Positions 23,963 to 36,016 are shown, counted from the stretch's first letter. The stretch is DNA of 64,000 nucleotides from Rhodobacter sp. SGA-6-6 (GCF_011043545.1 NZ_JAAKGP010000005.1:186001-250000), one strand, 5' to 3'. Notes: generated from the letters alone by a model not told the origin. Program-made: numbers and translations.

Positions 23963-24926
23963 TCACCGCCCCTCGGCGGATGTCTTCTTGCGTTGCAGCA
24001 CCACCGCCAGCACGATGATGACGCCCTGGATCGCGCCGTTCAGATAGGGCGAGACCAGGTTGGCGAGGTTCAGGATGTTGCCGATCAGGGAAAGGATCAG
24101 CACGCCGACCACGGTGCCCCAGACCCGGCCGAAGCCGCCCTTCAGCGCGGTGCCGCCGATGATGACCGCGGCGATGGCCTCCAGCTCCCACAACAGCCCG
24201 GTGGAACCGGAGGCGGAGCCGAGGCGCGGCACGTAGAGGATGGTCGCCAGCCCGACCAGCAGGCCGAGGAAGACGTAGGTCAGCAGCTGGATACGCTCCA
24301 CCTTCACCGCGGAATAGCGCGCCACCTTGTCGTTCGACCCGATCGCCTCGGAGTAGCGGCCGAAGCGGGTGTGGCGCATGGCGATCTCGCCGATCACCAC
24401 CACCAGCGCGAAGACGATGATCGGCCAGGAGATGCCGAGGATGCCGCCGTAATAGATCGGCCCGATGTATTCGCGCATGGCGAAGTCCAGCGACAGCGTG
24501 CCGCCGTCGGCCAGCCAGGTCACCAGCGAGCGGAAGATGCCCATGGTGCCGAGGGTGACGATGAAGGGCTCGATGCCCACCCGGGTGACGAGAAGGCCGT
24601 TGGCCAGCCCGGCCAGCAGCCCGACGGCCAGGGCGACCCCTATCCCGATCAGCGCCAGCGGCAGGCCGACGCCGAGGCTGGGTTGCAGCGCGTTCATCGC
24701 CAGGATCACCATCCCGGCCACGAAGGCCGCCATCGAGCCGACCGAGAGGTCGAGGCCCCCGGAGGTGATGACGAAGGTCATCCCCACCGCGATCATGCCG
24801 ATGAAGGCCGACCGTGCCAGCACGTTGGTGATGTTGCCCGCCGACAGGAAATTGTCGTTCAGCGAGGCCCCCAGCACGATCAGCAGGATCAGCGCCGCCA
24901 GCGGCCCGAGGGTGGAGAGGGAGAGG

Positions 24927-24934
<8 letters not shown>
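23963..24934 (-). CDS. CUT2 sugar ABC transporter permease
   Basis: A 323-residue RbsC-type inner-membrane permease with 8-10 hydrophobic helices. The family motifs are present: GMTFVITSGGLDLSVGSMAAF (about 54-74), LLVTRVGIEPFIVTLGTM (about 113-130) and the EAA-like segment AIAAVIIGGTALKGGFG (about 243-259). It overlaps the ATPase gene by 8 bp. It imports the ligand captured by the protein at 22918. Confidence 0.92.
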
Positions 24935-26425
<1,491 letters not shown>

Positions 26426-26429
<4 letters not shown>

Positions 26430-27565
26430 GGCTTCACCCAGGCCGCGTTGCGCCGGGCCGACTGCACGCAGGCGGCGACGAAGCGTATCCCGGAAAGGCC
26501 GTCGGTCAGGGTGGGGTAGGTCACCTCCGCCGGCGGGGCCTCGCCCGCCTCATGGGCGCGGATGGCGCGGGCGGCTTCCGCGTAGATGGTGGCGAAGGCT
26601 TCCAGATAGCCCTCGGGATGGCCGCCGGGGACGCGGGAGACCCGCTGCGCCTCCGGATCGGCCCCGGCGCCGTTGCGGGTCAGCAGCCGCTTCTCGCCGC
26701 CGAAGGGGGTGAACCACATCCGGTTCGGGTCCTCCTGCGCCCATTCCAGCCCGCCCTTCGTCCCATAGACCCGCAGCCGCAGCCCGTTCTCGTTGCCGGG
26801 CGCGACCTGGCTGGCCAGCAGCGTGCCCCGCGCGCCGTTCGCGTAGCGCAGCATCACATGGGCGTTGTCGTCCAGCACCCGCCCGGGCCCGAAGGAGGAA
26901 AGGTCGGCGGCCACCGCCTCCGGCTCCATCCCGGTGACGAAAGCGGCAAGGTTCCAGGCATGGGTGCCGATGTCGCCGAGCGCACCGCCGAGGCCCGCCC
27001 GCGCCGGGTCCACCCGCCATTCGGCCTGTTTCGACCCGGCGGCCTCGGCCGGCTCGGTCAGCCAGTCCTGCAGGTATTCCACCTGCACCAGCCGCAAGGT
27101 CCCCAGGTCGCCGCGCGCCACCATGGCGCGAGCCTGCCGCACCAGCGGATAGCCGGTGTAGTTGTGGGTCAGCACGAAGAGGGCCTTCGACTTCTCCGCC
27201 GCCTGCGCCAGCTTCTTCGCCTCGGCCAGGGTCGCGGTCAGCGGCTTGTCGCAGATCACATGGATTCCGCGCTTGAGGAACTCGATGGCGGGGCCGGTGT
27301 GCATGTGGTTGGGCGTGACGATGGCGACGGCGCGGATGCCGTCCTTCCGCCGCGCCTCGCGGATCGCCATCTGGCGGTAGTCGTCGTAGATGCGGGCCGG
27401 GTCCAGCCCCAACTCCGCCCCCGAGGCGCGGGATTTCTCCGGCGTCGAGGACAGCGCCCCGGCCACCAGCCGGAACCGGCCGTCCAACCGCGCCGCGATG
27501 CGGTGGACGCCGCCGATCAGCGCGCCCTGGCCGCCGCCGACCATGCCGAGCGGGATTTCCTGCAT
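26426..27565 (-). CDS. Gfo/Idh/MocA family oxidoreductase
   Basis: A 379-residue NAD(P)-dependent dehydrogenase. The N-terminal Rossmann fold begins IPLGMVGGGQGALIGGVHRIA, and the family signature IHVICDKPLTATLAEAKKLA contains the conserved CDKP Lys (about residue 102). The C-terminal domain carries a GGALGDIGTHAWNLAAFVTG catalytic His motif (about 195-214). It probably oxidises a cyclic polyol or sugar to a keto form. It starts immediately after the isomerase stop, so it is second in the LacI-controlled operon. Confidence 0.9.
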
Positions 27566-28624
27566 CTAACCCTCCAGTCCCAGCATCCGGCGGTTCGCGG
27601 CGCGGTCGGTGCCGGCGCTGGCGAAATCGTCGAAGGCCTTGTCGGTCACCCGGATGATGTGCCGCTTCACGAATTCCGCCCCCTCGCGGGCGCCGTCCTC
27701 GGGGTGCTTCAGGCAGCATTCCCATTCCACCACCGCCCAGCCGTCGAAGCCGTATTGCGCCAGTTTCGAGAACACCGCGCCGAAATCCACCTGCCCGTCG
27801 CCGGGGCTGCGGAAGCGGCCGGCGCGGTCCACCCAGGGCTGGAAGCCGCCGTAGACCCCTTGCCGCCCGGTCGGGTTCAACTCGGCATCCTTCACATGGA
27901 ACATGCGGATGCGGGAATGGTAGATGTCGATGTTCTGAAGGTAATCAAGGTGTTGCAGCACGTAATGCGACGGGTCGTAGAGCATGCAGGCCCGCGGGTG
28001 GTTCCCCACCCGGTCGAGGAACATCTCGTAGCTGGCACCGTCGTGCAGGTCCTCGCCGGGGTGGATCTCGTAGCAGATGTCCACGCCCTCCGCCTCGGCA
28101 TGGTCGAGGATCGGGCGCCAGCGCCGCGCCAGCTCGTCGAAGGCTTCCTCGACCAGCCCGGGCGGGCGCTGCGGCCAGGGGTAGAGATAGGGCCAGGCCA
28201 GCGCGCCGGAGAAGGCCGCCATCGCCTTGAGGCCGAGGCGGCGCGAGACGGTCAGCGCCTTCTTCACCTGATCCGTCGCCCAGTCCTGCCGCGCCTTCGG
28301 ATTGCCGCGGACATGGGGGGCGGCGAAGCCGTCGAAGGCGGCGTCATAGGCGGGGTGGACGGCGACCAGCTGGCCCTGAAGATGCGCGGAAAGCTCGGTG
28401 ATCGCCACGCCGGCCTCGGCGGCCTGTCCGGCGATCTCGTCGCAATAGTCCTGCGACCCGGCGGCGCGGTCGAGGTCGAGGAAGCGGGCGTCGCCGGAGG
28501 GGACCTGCACACCAAGGTAGCCGAGGTCCGCGGCCCATTTCGCGATTGCAGGCAGGGTGTCGAACGGCGCGGCGTCGCCCGAGAACTGCGCCAGAAACAG
28601 GCCCGGGCCCTTCAACGTTCGCAT
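27566..28624 (-). CDS. Sugar phosphate isomerase/epimerase (AP_endonuc_2 TIM barrel)
   Basis: A 352-residue TIM-barrel protein of the xylose-isomerase-like/AP_endonuc_2 family. Visible metal-ligand segments are CYEIHPGEDLHD, CMLYDPSHYVLQHLDY, IRMFHVKDAEL and WAVVEWECC. In many alphaproteobacterial operons such enzymes follow a Gfo/Idh dehydrogenase and act as keto-sugar isomerase, epimerase or dehydratase. It starts at ATG 28624 with a GGGAGGGGG site. It is first in the operon, downstream of a TTGCAA-N17-TTATCG promoter overlapped by two LacI operators. Confidence 0.88.
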   Translation of the reverse strand: MRTLKGPGLFLAQFSGDAAPFDTLPAIAKWAADLGYLGVQVPSGDARFLDLDRAAGSQDYCDEIAGQAAEAGVAITELSAHLQGQLVAVHPAYDAAFDGFAAPHVRGNPKARQDWATDQVKKALTVSRRLGLKAMAAFSGALAWPYLYPWPQRPPGLVEEAFDELARRWRPILDHAEAEGVDICYEIHPGEDLHDGASYEMFLDRVGNHPRACMLYDPSHYVLQHLDYLQNIDIYHSRIRMFHVKDAELNPTGRQGVYGGFQPWVDRAGRFRSPGDGQVDFGAVFSKLAQYGFDGWAVVEWECCLKHPEDGAREGAEFVKRHIIRVTDKAFDDFASAGTDRAANRRMLGLEG

Positions 28625-28640
28625 CCTGCCCCCTCCCAAG

Positions 28641-28691
28641 CGCGATGTAATCGGTTGCAGACACGATAATCCCGCGATGTAATCGGTTGCA
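28641..28691. promoter_or_regulatory. Two direct-repeat LacI operators on the CUT2 operon promoter
   Basis: The 19-bp sequence CGCGATGTAATCGGTTGCA occurs at 28641-28659 and again at 28673-28691, 32 bp (three helical turns) apart. Each contains TGTAATCGGTTGCA, which fits the LacI-family dyad TGnAAnCGnTTnCA exactly. On the minus strand the -35 TTGCAA (28692-28687) lies within the distal copy and a -10 TTATCG (28669-28664) lies between them. Binding would block transcription of the sugar operon. Confidence 0.85.
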
Positions 28692-28751
28692 AATGATTCC
28701 TTCCGCGGAATCGCAATTGTGCGGCGCGGGGCCTCGTCATAGGGGTTGGCG

Positions 28752-29765
28752 ATGAAGAACGACCGGCCACGGATCAGGGATGTCGCACGGCTCGCTGGGG
28801 TCTCCACCGCCACCGTCAGCCGGGTGCTGTCCAACCCCGAGGTGGTGGCGCAGGAGACCCGAGCCTCGGTCCAAAGCGCCATCGCCGCCACCGGCTATCG
28901 GCTGAACCAGGCGGCGCGCAACCTGCGCCACCGGCGGACCGGGGGGATCGTCGCGCTGGTGCCGAACCTCGCCAACCCGTTCTTCGCGCAGATATTATCG
29001 GGGATCGCCTCGGTCCTCGGTCCCGCCGGCTACAACCTGCTGGTCGCCGATACCTCGGCCGATGGCGCGGGGCGGCTCTTGGATTATGCCGAGCCGTCGC
29101 GGGCCGACGGGCTGATCGTGCTGGACGGCGCGCTGCCCGCCGCGGCGCTGACCGGGCGCGTCCCGCTGGTCGAGGCCTGCGAATGGGTGCCGGGCCTGTC
29201 CGCGCCGCGGGTCAAGATCGACAACCGCGCGGCGGCGGGGCTGGCGGTGGACCACCTGGCCGACCTCGGCCACCGCCGCATCGGCCATGTCGCCGGTCCG
29301 CCCGGCAACGTGCTGAGCATCGCCCGCCTCGGCGGCTTCCGCGACCGGCTGCTTGCCCGCGGCCTGCCGCTGGACGGGGCGGCGGTCTACCAAGGCGACT
29401 TCTCGCTGGATTCCGGGCAGGCGGCGGCGGCGGAATGGCTGGCGCAGCCGCCGGGGGAACGGCCGACCGCGGTCTTCCTCGCCTCGGACGCCATGGCCTG
29501 CGGCTTCATCGCCGAGGTGCAGCGCCACGGCCTTGCGGTGCCGCGCGACCTGTCGGTGATCGGCTTCGACGACATCGAGCTGGTCAGCCACGTCTGGCCG
29601 CCGCTGACCACCATCCGCCAGCCGCGCCGGCTGATCGGCCGGGCCGCGGCCGAGCGGCTGCTGCGGCGGCTGGAGACCCGCGACACCGAGGACGACGACA
29701 CCATCCTGCCGGTGGAGCTGGTCGTCCGCGGCAGCACCGCCGCCCCGGGACCGGCCCTCGGATAA
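28752..29765 (+). CDS. LacI-family transcriptional repressor
   Basis: A 337-residue LacI regulator. The N-terminal HTH is IRDVARLAGVSTATVSRVLSNPEVV (about residues 8-32). The hinge (YRLNQAARNLRHRRTGGIVAL) and a periplasmic-binding-like effector domain with the C-terminal LSVIGFDDIELVSHVWPPLTTIRQP follow. AGGGG is 7 nt before the ATG at 28752. It is divergent from the CUT2 operon and the two operators lie between them. It likely represses both and is released by the imported sugar or a metabolite. Confidence 0.93.
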   Translation: MKNDRPRIRDVARLAGVSTATVSRVLSNPEVVAQETRASVQSAIAATGYRLNQAARNLRHRRTGGIVALVPNLANPFFAQILSGIASVLGPAGYNLLVADTSADGAGRLLDYAEPSRADGLIVLDGALPAAALTGRVPLVEACEWVPGLSAPRVKIDNRAAAGLAVDHLADLGHRRIGHVAGPPGNVLSIARLGGFRDRLLARGLPLDGAAVYQGDFSLDSGQAAAAEWLAQPPGERPTAVFLASDAMACGFIAEVQRHGLAVPRDLSVIGFDDIELVSHVWPPLTTIRQPRRLIGRAAAERLLRRLETRDTEDDDTILPVELVVRGSTAAPGPALG

Positions 29766-29962
29766 CGAATTCGTCACTTCCAGCCGCGGAAGGCCCAAAA
29801 AATCACGGCAACTTCTTGAAACCGTGGCGCAAAGCGGGTCATAAGCCGGAAGGAACAGCCGACCAGACAACCCAGATCGAAAACCGCCATCTTGCGGTGC
29901 CGTCCTTCCTGCATCCGTCGGGCGGGGCGCCGCACGGAAACCGGAGCCCGGAGAAAGGTGCC

Positions 29963-29977
29963 ATGACGCGCCAATGA
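29963..29977 (+). other. Four-codon minicistron coupled to mrpA
   Basis: ATG-ACG-CGC-CAA-TGA (MTRQ) lies behind a good ribosome site (GGAGAAAGG, 6 nt upstream), while mrpA itself has none. The stop overlaps the mrpA start (ATGA). Ribosomes may load on the minicistron and re-initiate at mrpA, but this is inference. Confidence 0.55.
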
Positions 29978-32892
29978 TCGAAGAGAACCTGATCCTCATC
30001 CTCGCCCTGCTGCCGTTCCTGGCGGCGGTCATCGCCAGCACGCTGTCCACCACGGCGCATGGCGCGGCGGCATGGGTATCGGGCCTGCTTCTGGTCTGCG
30101 GTCTGGTCATCCTTGCCGTGCTGCACGGCCCGATCGCGGCGGGCGAGGTGGTGCGGGGCACGATCCGCTGGATCCCCTCGCTGGGGCTGAACCTGTCGTT
30201 CCGCATGGACGGCTTCGTCTGGCTGTTCGTGACGCTCGTGTTCGGCATCGGCATCCTGGTGCTGATCTACGCCCGCTACTACCTGTCGAAGACCGACCCT
30301 GTGCCGCGGTTCTATGCCTTCCTGATGGCCTTCACCGGGGCGATGGTGGGGATGCTGATGTCCGGCAACATCGTCATGCTGGTGGTGTTCTGGGAACTGA
30401 CCTCGCTGCTGTCGTTCCTGCTGGTCGGCTACTGGCACCAGGGCCAGGCGGCGCGCGACGGGGCGCGGATGGCGCTGATCGTCACCGGGGCGGGGGGGCT
30501 GTGCCTGCTCCTGGCGATGCTGATCCTCGGCCAGATCGCCGGCAGCTACGATCTCGACCGGGTGCTGGCCTCGGGCGAGGCGGTGCGGGCCGATCCGCTT
30601 TATGCGCTGGTGCTGGGGCTGTTCCTGCTGGGCTGCTTCACCAAGTCGGCGCAGATGCCGTTCCATTTCTGGCTGCCCGGCGCGATGGCGGCGCCGACGC
30701 CGGTCTCGGCCTTCCTGCATTCGGCGACGATGGTGAAGGCCGGGGTGTTCCTGCTGATCCGCTTCTCGCCGGTGCTGGGGCAGACCGAGCTGTGGTTCTT
30801 CGCCGTCACCGGCACCGGGATGCTGACGCTGCTGCTGGGGTCGTTCTTCGCCCTGTTCCGGCACGACCTGAAGGGCCTTCTGGCCTATTCCACCATCAGC
30901 CACCTGGGCCTGATCACCGCGCTGGCCGGGATCGGCAGCACCGGGGCGATCCTCGCCGCGATCTTCCACATCGTGAACCATGCGGTGTTCAAGGCCAGCC
31001 TGTTCATGGCGGCAGGGATCATCGACCACGAGACCGGCACCCGCGACATGCGCCGGCTGAGCGGGCTGATGCGCTACATGCCCTTCACCGGCACCCTGGC
31101 CATCGTCGCCGCCGCCGCCATGGCGGGGGTGCCGCTCCTGAACGGCTTCCTGTCGAAGGAGATGTTCTTCGCCGAGGCGGCGGACTGGCACAACGGCACC
31201 TGGCTGGACAATTCGCTGGCCTCGCTGGCCACCGCCGCCGGGGTCTTCGCGGTGGCCTATTCGCTGCGCTTCATCGCCACGGTGTTCTTCGGCCCGCCGC
31301 CCGAGGACCTGCCGCGCACCCCGCACGAGCCCGCCGCCTGGATGCGCCGCCCGGTCGAGGCGCTGGTGCTGGCCTGCCTGGTGGTCGGCATCCTGCCGGG
31401 GCTGACGCTGGGGCCGACGCTGAACCTGGCCGCCCGCTCGGTGCTGGGGGCCGACCTGCCTTACCGCGACATCGCCATCTGGCACGGCATCAACCAGCCG
31501 CTGGTGATGAGCTTCGTCGCCCTGGCCGGCGGCATCATGCTCTACCTCGTCTTCGGCAACCGGATCGCCGCCGGGCCGGAGGGGCCGCCGCTCTTGCACC
31601 GCCTGCGGGCGCAGCGCCTTTACGAACGCGCGCTGCTGGTCTTCACCTGGAAACTGCCGCGCAGCCTGCACCGCATCCTGGGGACCGAGCATCTGCAGCC
31701 GCAGCTGCGGCTGGTGGTGCTGCTGGCCTTCTCGGCCGGCTTCGTCACGCTCTGGGGCGTGCTGCGGTTGGCGCCGAACCCGGTCGGCAATGCGCTGAAC
31801 CCGGCCTTCGCACTGATGTGGCTGGCCGGCGCCGCCTGCGCCATGGGCGCGGCCTGGCTGGCCAAGTATCACCGCTTCGCCGCGCTGGTCCTTCTGGGCG
31901 GGGCGGGGGCGGTGACCTGCCTGACCTTCGCCTGGCTCTCTGCCCCCGACCTGGCGGTGACGCAGCTTCTGGTCGAGATCGTCACCACCGTGCTGCTGCT
32001 CCTTGGCCTGCGCTGGATGCCGAAGCGGCTGGAGGAGATCGCCGAGGACAAGCTTCTGCCCGCCCGCCTGCGCCGGCTGCGCGACCTGGTGATCGCGCTG
32101 GTCTCCGGCACCGGGCTGGCGGCGGTGGCCTATGTGATGATGACCCGCCCGCCGGTGCCGAACAGCGTCGGCGACTGGTTCCTGCGCAACGCCTATACCG
32201 AGGGCGGCGGCACCAATGTGGTCAACGTGATCCTGGTGGACTTCCGCGCCTTCGACACCTTCGGCGAGATCACCGTGCTGGCCATCGTCGGCATCACCGT
32301 CTACGCCCTTCTGCGCCGCTTCCGTCCCGCGCCGGAAAGCGTGGACCACCAGAACCAGCGCGACGAGACCGAGACCGAGGAACTGGCCGAGGCGCTGCTG
32401 GTCCCGTCGGTGATCATGCGCTGGATGTTCCCGGCGCTGATCGTGATGGCGGGCTACCTGTTCTTCCGCGGCCACGACCTGCCGGGCGGCGGCTTCTCGG
32501 CCGGGGTGACGCTGTCGATCGCCTTCCTGCTGCAATACCTGGCCCATGACGTGCGCTGGATCGAGGCGCGGCTGACCGTGCTGCCGATCCGCTGGATGGG
32601 GGTGGGCCTCCTGATCGCGGGGCTGGCCGGGATGGGGTCCTTCCTCTTCGGCTATCCCTTCCTGACCGCCCATGCGCAATACGTGGACCTGCCGCTGGTC
32701 GGCAAGGTGCCGGCGGCGACGGCGATGATCTTCGACCTCGGCGTCTTCGCGCTGGTGGTGGGGGCCATCGTGCTGATGCTGGTCGCGCTGGCGCACCAGG
32801 CGCTGCGGATCGCCCGCCTGCAGGAACGCGAGACCGCCCGCCCGCCCGAGAAGGTGGCCGCGAAGCTGGCCGGCAAGATGGGGGCGCGCTGA
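29974..32892 (+). CDS. mrpA: Mrp Na+/H+ antiporter subunit A fused with MrpB domain
   Basis: A 972-residue membrane protein. Residues 1-780 are MrpA, a NuoL-like proton channel with about 20 helices. Key segments are FWELTSLLSFLLVGYWHQG (about 133-151), LYALVLGLFLLGCFTKSAQMPFHFWLPGAM with the conserved Lys, and SATMVKAGVFLLIRF. Residues about 805-950 are an MnhB/MrpB domain (MRWMFPALIVMAGYLFFRGHDLPGGGFSAG). This fused PhaAB form is typical of alphaproteobacteria. It lies at the head of a six-gene operon with overlapping starts and stops. Function is Na+(K+)/H+ exchange for salt and alkaline pH tolerance. Confidence 0.95.
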   Translation: MIEENLILILALLPFLAAVIASTLSTTAHGAAAWVSGLLLVCGLVILAVLHGPIAAGEVVRGTIRWIPSLGLNLSFRMDGFVWLFVTLVFGIGILVLIYARYYLSKTDPVPRFYAFLMAFTGAMVGMLMSGNIVMLVVFWELTSLLSFLLVGYWHQGQAARDGARMALIVTGAGGLCLLLAMLILGQIAGSYDLDRVLASGEAVRADPLYALVLGLFLLGCFTKSAQMPFHFWLPGAMAAPTPVSAFLHSATMVKAGVFLLIRFSPVLGQTELWFFAVTGTGMLTLLLGSFFALFRHDLKGLLAYSTISHLGLITALAGIGSTGAILAAIFHIVNHAVFKASLFMAAGIIDHETGTRDMRRLSGLMRYMPFTGTLAIVAAAAMAGVPLLNGFLSKEMFFAEAADWHNGTWLDNSLASLATAAGVFAVAYSLRFIATVFFGPPPEDLPRTPHEPAAWMRRPVEALVLACLVVGILPGLTLGPTLNLAARSVLGADLPYRDIAIWHGINQPLVMSFVALAGGIMLYLVFGNRIAAGPEGPPLLHRLRAQRLYERALLVFTWKLPRSLHRILGTEHLQPQLRLVVLLAFSAGFVTLWGVLRLAPNPVGNALNPAFALMWLAGAACAMGAAWLAKYHRFAALVLLGGAGAVTCLTFAWLSAPDLAVTQLLVEIVTTVLLLLGLRWMPKRLEEIAEDKLLPARLRRLRDLVIALVSGTGLAAVAYVMMTRPPVPNSVGDWFLRNAYTEGGGTNVVNVILVDFRAFDTFGEITVLAIVGITVYALLRRFRPAPESVDHQNQRDETETEELAEALLVPSVIMRWMFPALIVMAGYLFFRGHDLPGGGFSAGVTLSIAFLLQYLAHDVRWIEARLTVLPIRWMGVGLLIAGLAGMGSFLFGYPFLTAHAQYVDLPLVGKVPAATAMIFDLGVFALVVGAIVLMLVALAHQALRIARLQERETARPPEKVAAKLAGKMGAR

Positions 32893-33236
32893 TGGAGGCC
32901 GTCCTCTCCGCCGCCATCGGCATCCTGGCCGCCTCGGGCATCTGGCTCTTGCTGCGGCCGCGCAGCTTCCAGGTGATCGTCGGGCTGTGCCTCTTGTCCT
33001 ATGCCGTCAACCTGTTCATCTTCGCCATGGGCCGGCTGGCCATCGGCGCGCCGCCGATCATGCCGCGCGGCGGCTTCGTCAATCCGGCCGCCTATGCCGA
33101 CCCGGTGCCGCAGGCGCTGGTGCTGACCGCCATCGTGATCAGCTTCGCCACCACGGCGCTGTTCCTCGTCGTGCTGATCGCCGCCCGCGGGCTGACCGGC
33201 AACGACCATGTCGACGGCGAGGAGCGCGCGCCATGA
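32892..33236 (+). CDS. mrpC: Mrp antiporter subunit C
   Basis: A 114-residue NuoK-like subunit with three membrane helices (SAAIGILAASGIWLLL, FQVIVGLCLLSYAVNLFIFAM and VLTAIVISFATTALFLVVLIA). The conserved PLPQALVLTAIVI region appears as PVPQALVLTAIVI. The start codon overlaps the last base of mrpA and the end overlaps mrpD by ATGA. Confidence 0.95.
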   Translation: MEAVLSAAIGILAASGIWLLLRPRSFQVIVGLCLLSYAVNLFIFAMGRLAIGAPPIMPRGGFVNPAAYADPVPQALVLTAIVISFATTALFLVVLIAARGLTGNDHVDGEERAP

Positions 33237-34879
33237 TCTTCGCGCCCGAACACCTGATCATCGCGCCGGTGCTGATCCCCTTCTTCGCCGGGGCGCTGCT
33301 CTTGATCTACGCCGACCGGCAGCGGCAGGCGAAGATGCTGATCAGCCTGGTCTCGGTCGGCGCCATGCTGGTCGCGGCGGTGGAGCTCTTGATCCGGTCC
33401 AAGGGCAACGGGCTGACCGGGGGCAACGACATCGGCTTCTACCTGCTGGGGGACTGGGCCTCGCCCTACGGCATCATCCTGGTGGTGGACCGGCTGGCGG
33501 CGATGATGCTGGTGCTGACCGCGCTGCTGGCGCTGCCGGCGCTGGTCTATTCGGCGGCCGGCTGGCACCGGCAGGGCCAGCATTTCCACGCCATGTTCCA
33601 GTTCCTGCTGATGGGGTTGAACGGCGCCTTCCTGACCGGCGACCTGTTCAACCTGTTCGTGTTCTTCGAGGTGCTGCTGGCGGCCTCCTACGGCCTGCTG
33701 TTGCACGGCGGCGGCCAGCTGCGGGTGCGGGCGGGGATGCATTACATCGCCATCAATCTGGCCGCCTCGCTGCTGTTCCTGATCGGCGTCAGCCTGGTCT
33801 ATGGCGCCACCGGCACGCTGAACATGGCGCATCTGTCCAACCTGGTGGCCGGGCTGCAGGACCAGCAGCGCGCGCTGTTCCATGCCGGCGCCGCGATCAT
33901 GGGCATCGCCTTCCTGGTCAAGGCCGGGATCTGGCCGCTGTCGTTCTGGCTGCCCACGGCCTATATGGCCGGGGCCGCGCCGGTGGCCGCGGTCTTCGCC
34001 ATCATGACCAAGGTCGGCGTCTACGTCATCCTGCGGCTGTCGATGCTGATGTTCGGCGCGGGGGCAGGGGCCTCGGCCCAGTTCGGCGCCGGGGTGCTGA
34101 TCGCCGGCGGCATGGCCACCGTCGCCTTCGGCCTTCTCGGCGTGCTGGCCTCGCAGGGGCTGGGGCGGATGGCGGCGCATCTGGTGCTGGTCTCCTCCGG
34201 CACGGTGCTGGCCGCCACCGGCTTCACCGTCGCCGGGGCCAGCCCGCAGATCCTGGCCGGGGCGCTGTTCTACCTGCTCGGCTCCACCCTCGCCACCAGC
34301 GCCCTCTTCCTGCTGATCGAGCCGATGAGCCGCGAGGAGGGCGGCATCGCCGCCATGCTGGCGCTGACCGCCGACGCCTATGGCCTGGACGAGCGGGAAG
34401 AGGACCGCCAGCCCGAGATCGGCATCGCCATCCCCGGCACGCTGACGGTGCTGGGCCTGTGCTTCGGCGTCTTCGCCATGGTGCTGGCCGGGCTGCCGCC
34501 GCTGCCGGGCTTCATCGGCAAGTTCGGCATCCTGCGCGGGCTGCTCGGCTCCACCGCCGTCAGCCCGGTGATGAGCTGGGCCTTCACCGCGCTCTTGCTG
34601 CTGGCCGGCTTCGCCACGCTGATCGGGCTGGTCCGCATCGGCATCCAGACCTTCTGGGCCAGCGACGGCGAGCCGCCGCGCGTCTTCGCGCAGGAATTCG
34701 CCCCGATCCTGCTGCTGGTCGTGCTGCTCCTGGTCCTGACCGTCAAGGCCGATGCCGCCATGCGCTACATGCAGCAGACCGCCAATGCGCTGCTGCAACC
34801 CTCGATCTATGCCGAGGGCGTGCTCGGCGCGCCGCGGGCGGCCGAGAACGGCGATGCGAAGGCGGAGGGCGCAGAATGA
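33233..34879 (+). CDS. mrpD: Mrp antiporter subunit D
   Basis: A 548-residue NuoM/NuoN-like proton-translocating subunit with about 14 helices. Visible motifs are [23 protein letters not shown] (about 139-161, with the conserved Glu) and [43 protein letters not shown], containing the channel Lys residues. The ATG overlaps the mrpC stop and the stop overlaps mrpE. Confidence 0.95.
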   Translation: MIFAPEHLIIAPVLIPFFAGALLLIYADRQRQAKMLISLVSVGAMLVAAVELLIRSKGNGLTGGNDIGFYLLGDWASPYGIILVVDRLAAMMLVLTALLALPALVYSAAGWHRQGQHFHAMFQFLLMGLNGAFLTGDLFNLFVFFEVLLAASYGLLLHGGGQLRVRAGMHYIAINLAASLLFLIGVSLVYGATGTLNMAHLSNLVAGLQDQQRALFHAGAAIMGIAFLVKAGIWPLSFWLPTAYMAGAAPVAAVFAIMTKVGVYVILRLSMLMFGAGAGASAQFGAGVLIAGGMATVAFGLLGVLASQGLGRMAAHLVLVSSGTVLAATGFTVAGASPQILAGALFYLLGSTLATSALFLLIEPMSREEGGIAAMLALTADAYGLDEREEDRQPEIGIAIPGTLTVLGLCFGVFAMVLAGLPPLPGFIGKFGILRGLLGSTAVSPVMSWAFTALLLLAGFATLIGLVRIGIQTFWASDGEPPRVFAQEFAPILLLVVLLLVLTVKADAAMRYMQQTANALLQPSIYAEGVLGAPRAAENGDAKAEGAE

Positions 34880-35367
34880 GCCGCTTCCTGCCCCATCCGC
34901 TGCTGTCGCTGGGCCTGGTCTTCGTCTGGCTGCTGCTGACCCGCTTCTCGCTGGGCCACCTGATCCTGGGCACGGTGATCGCCGGTTTCGCCGGCTGGGC
35001 CTTCGCCCGGATCGAGCCCGACCGCCCCCGCATCCGCGCCTATCTGCCGCTGGTCCGGCTGGCGCTGGTGGTCGGCCTGGACATCATCCGCTCCAACTGG
35101 GCGGTCGCCTTGCTGATGCTGACCAACGGCCGGCACGGCGCCCGCAATTCCGCCTTCGTCGAGATTCCGCTGCGCCTGCGCGATCCGGTCGGGCTGTCGC
35201 TCCTGGCGATGATCGTCACCGCGACGCCGGGCACCGCCTGGCTGGAATACGATGCCGAGACCGGCGTCCTGCTGCTGCATGTTTTCGACATGATCGAGAC
35301 GGACGACTGGCCGGCCCTGATCTGCGGCCGCTACGAGGCCCGCCTGCTGGAGGCTTTCGAGGAATGA
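34876..35367 (+). CDS. mrpE: Mrp antiporter subunit E
   Basis: A 163-residue membrane subunit. It has two N-terminal helices ([30 protein letters not shown]) and the conserved [10 protein letters not shown] motif of MrpE (about residues 115-124), followed by [11 protein letters not shown]. Coupled by ATGA to mrpD and mrpF. Confidence 0.94.
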   Translation: MSRFLPHPLLSLGLVFVWLLLTRFSLGHLILGTVIAGFAGWAFARIEPDRPRIRAYLPLVRLALVVGLDIIRSNWAVALLMLTNGRHGARNSAFVEIPLRLRDPVGLSLLAMIVTATPGTAWLEYDAETGVLLLHVFDMIETDDWPALICGRYEARLLEAFEE

Positions 35368-35648
35368 CCAGCGCCACCCTCCTGTGGATCGCCCTGACCT
35401 ATGCCCAGACCATGCTGGCCATCGCCGGCTGCCTGGCCACCTGGCGGATGTGGAAGGGTCCCCGCGCGCAGGACCGGGTGCTGGCGCTGGACTGCCTCTA
35501 CATCACCACCATGCTCTTGTTCTTCGTCACCGGGATGCGGCTGGACACGCCGTTCTTCTTCGAGGCCTCGCTGGTCATTGCCATCGGCGGCTTCGTCTCC
35601 AGCCTGGCGCTGGCCAAGTTCCTGCTGCGCGGCGAGGTGATCGAATGA
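35364..35648 (+). CDS. mrpF: Mrp antiporter subunit F
   Basis: A 94-residue three-helix subunit with the MrpF motif [14 protein letters not shown] (about residues 32-45) and [34 protein letters not shown]. Overlaps mrpE and mrpG by 4 bp on each side. Confidence 0.95.
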   Translation: MTSATLLWIALTYAQTMLAIAGCLATWRMWKGPRAQDRVLALDCLYITTMLLFFVTGMRLDTPFFFEASLVIAIGGFVSSLALAKFLLRGEVIE

Positions 35649-36016
35649 CCCCGCTCGATTCCCTGCCGCTCTGGCTGGCGGCCCCCGTGGCGGCGCTGCT
35701 GGTGATCGGCAGCACGCTGACCGTGCTCGGCGCCTTCGGCCTGGCGCATCTGCGCAGCTTCTACGACCGCATCCACGCCCCCACCCTGGGCACCAGCTGG
35801 GGCACGGCGGCGATCCTCTTGGCCTCGATCCTGGCCTATTCCTGGGTGCAGGAGCGGCTGGTGGTGCACGAGATCGTCGTCGGCATCTGCGTGATGGTGA
35901 CGACGCCGGTGACCACGATGCTGATCGGCCGCGCCGCCCTGCACCGCGACCGCAAGGAGGGCGCCGCGGGCGTGCCGCCCTCGCGCCGCGCCCGCGGCGG
36001 CGCGGCAAAGGGCTGA
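35645..36016 (+). CDS. mrpG: Mrp antiporter subunit G
   Basis: A 123-residue membrane subunit with the MrpG core [29 protein letters not shown] (about residues 25-53) and a third helix ([21 protein letters not shown]). It ends in an Arg/Gly-rich cytoplasmic tail. It is the last gene of the operon; no clear terminator follows. Confidence 0.94.
   Translation: MTPLDSLPLWLAAPVAALLVIGSTLTVLGAFGLAHLRSFYDRIHAPTLGTSWGTAAILLASILAYSWVQERLVVHEIVVGICVMVTTPVTTMLIGRAALHRDRKEGAAGVPPSRRARGGAAKG

Noticed and set aside
29839-32796. A 985-codon open frame antisense to mrpA
   Set aside because: Composition is dominated by His, Gln, Arg and Gly, typical of antisense frames in high-GC DNA; the mrpA reading has clear antiporter motifs.
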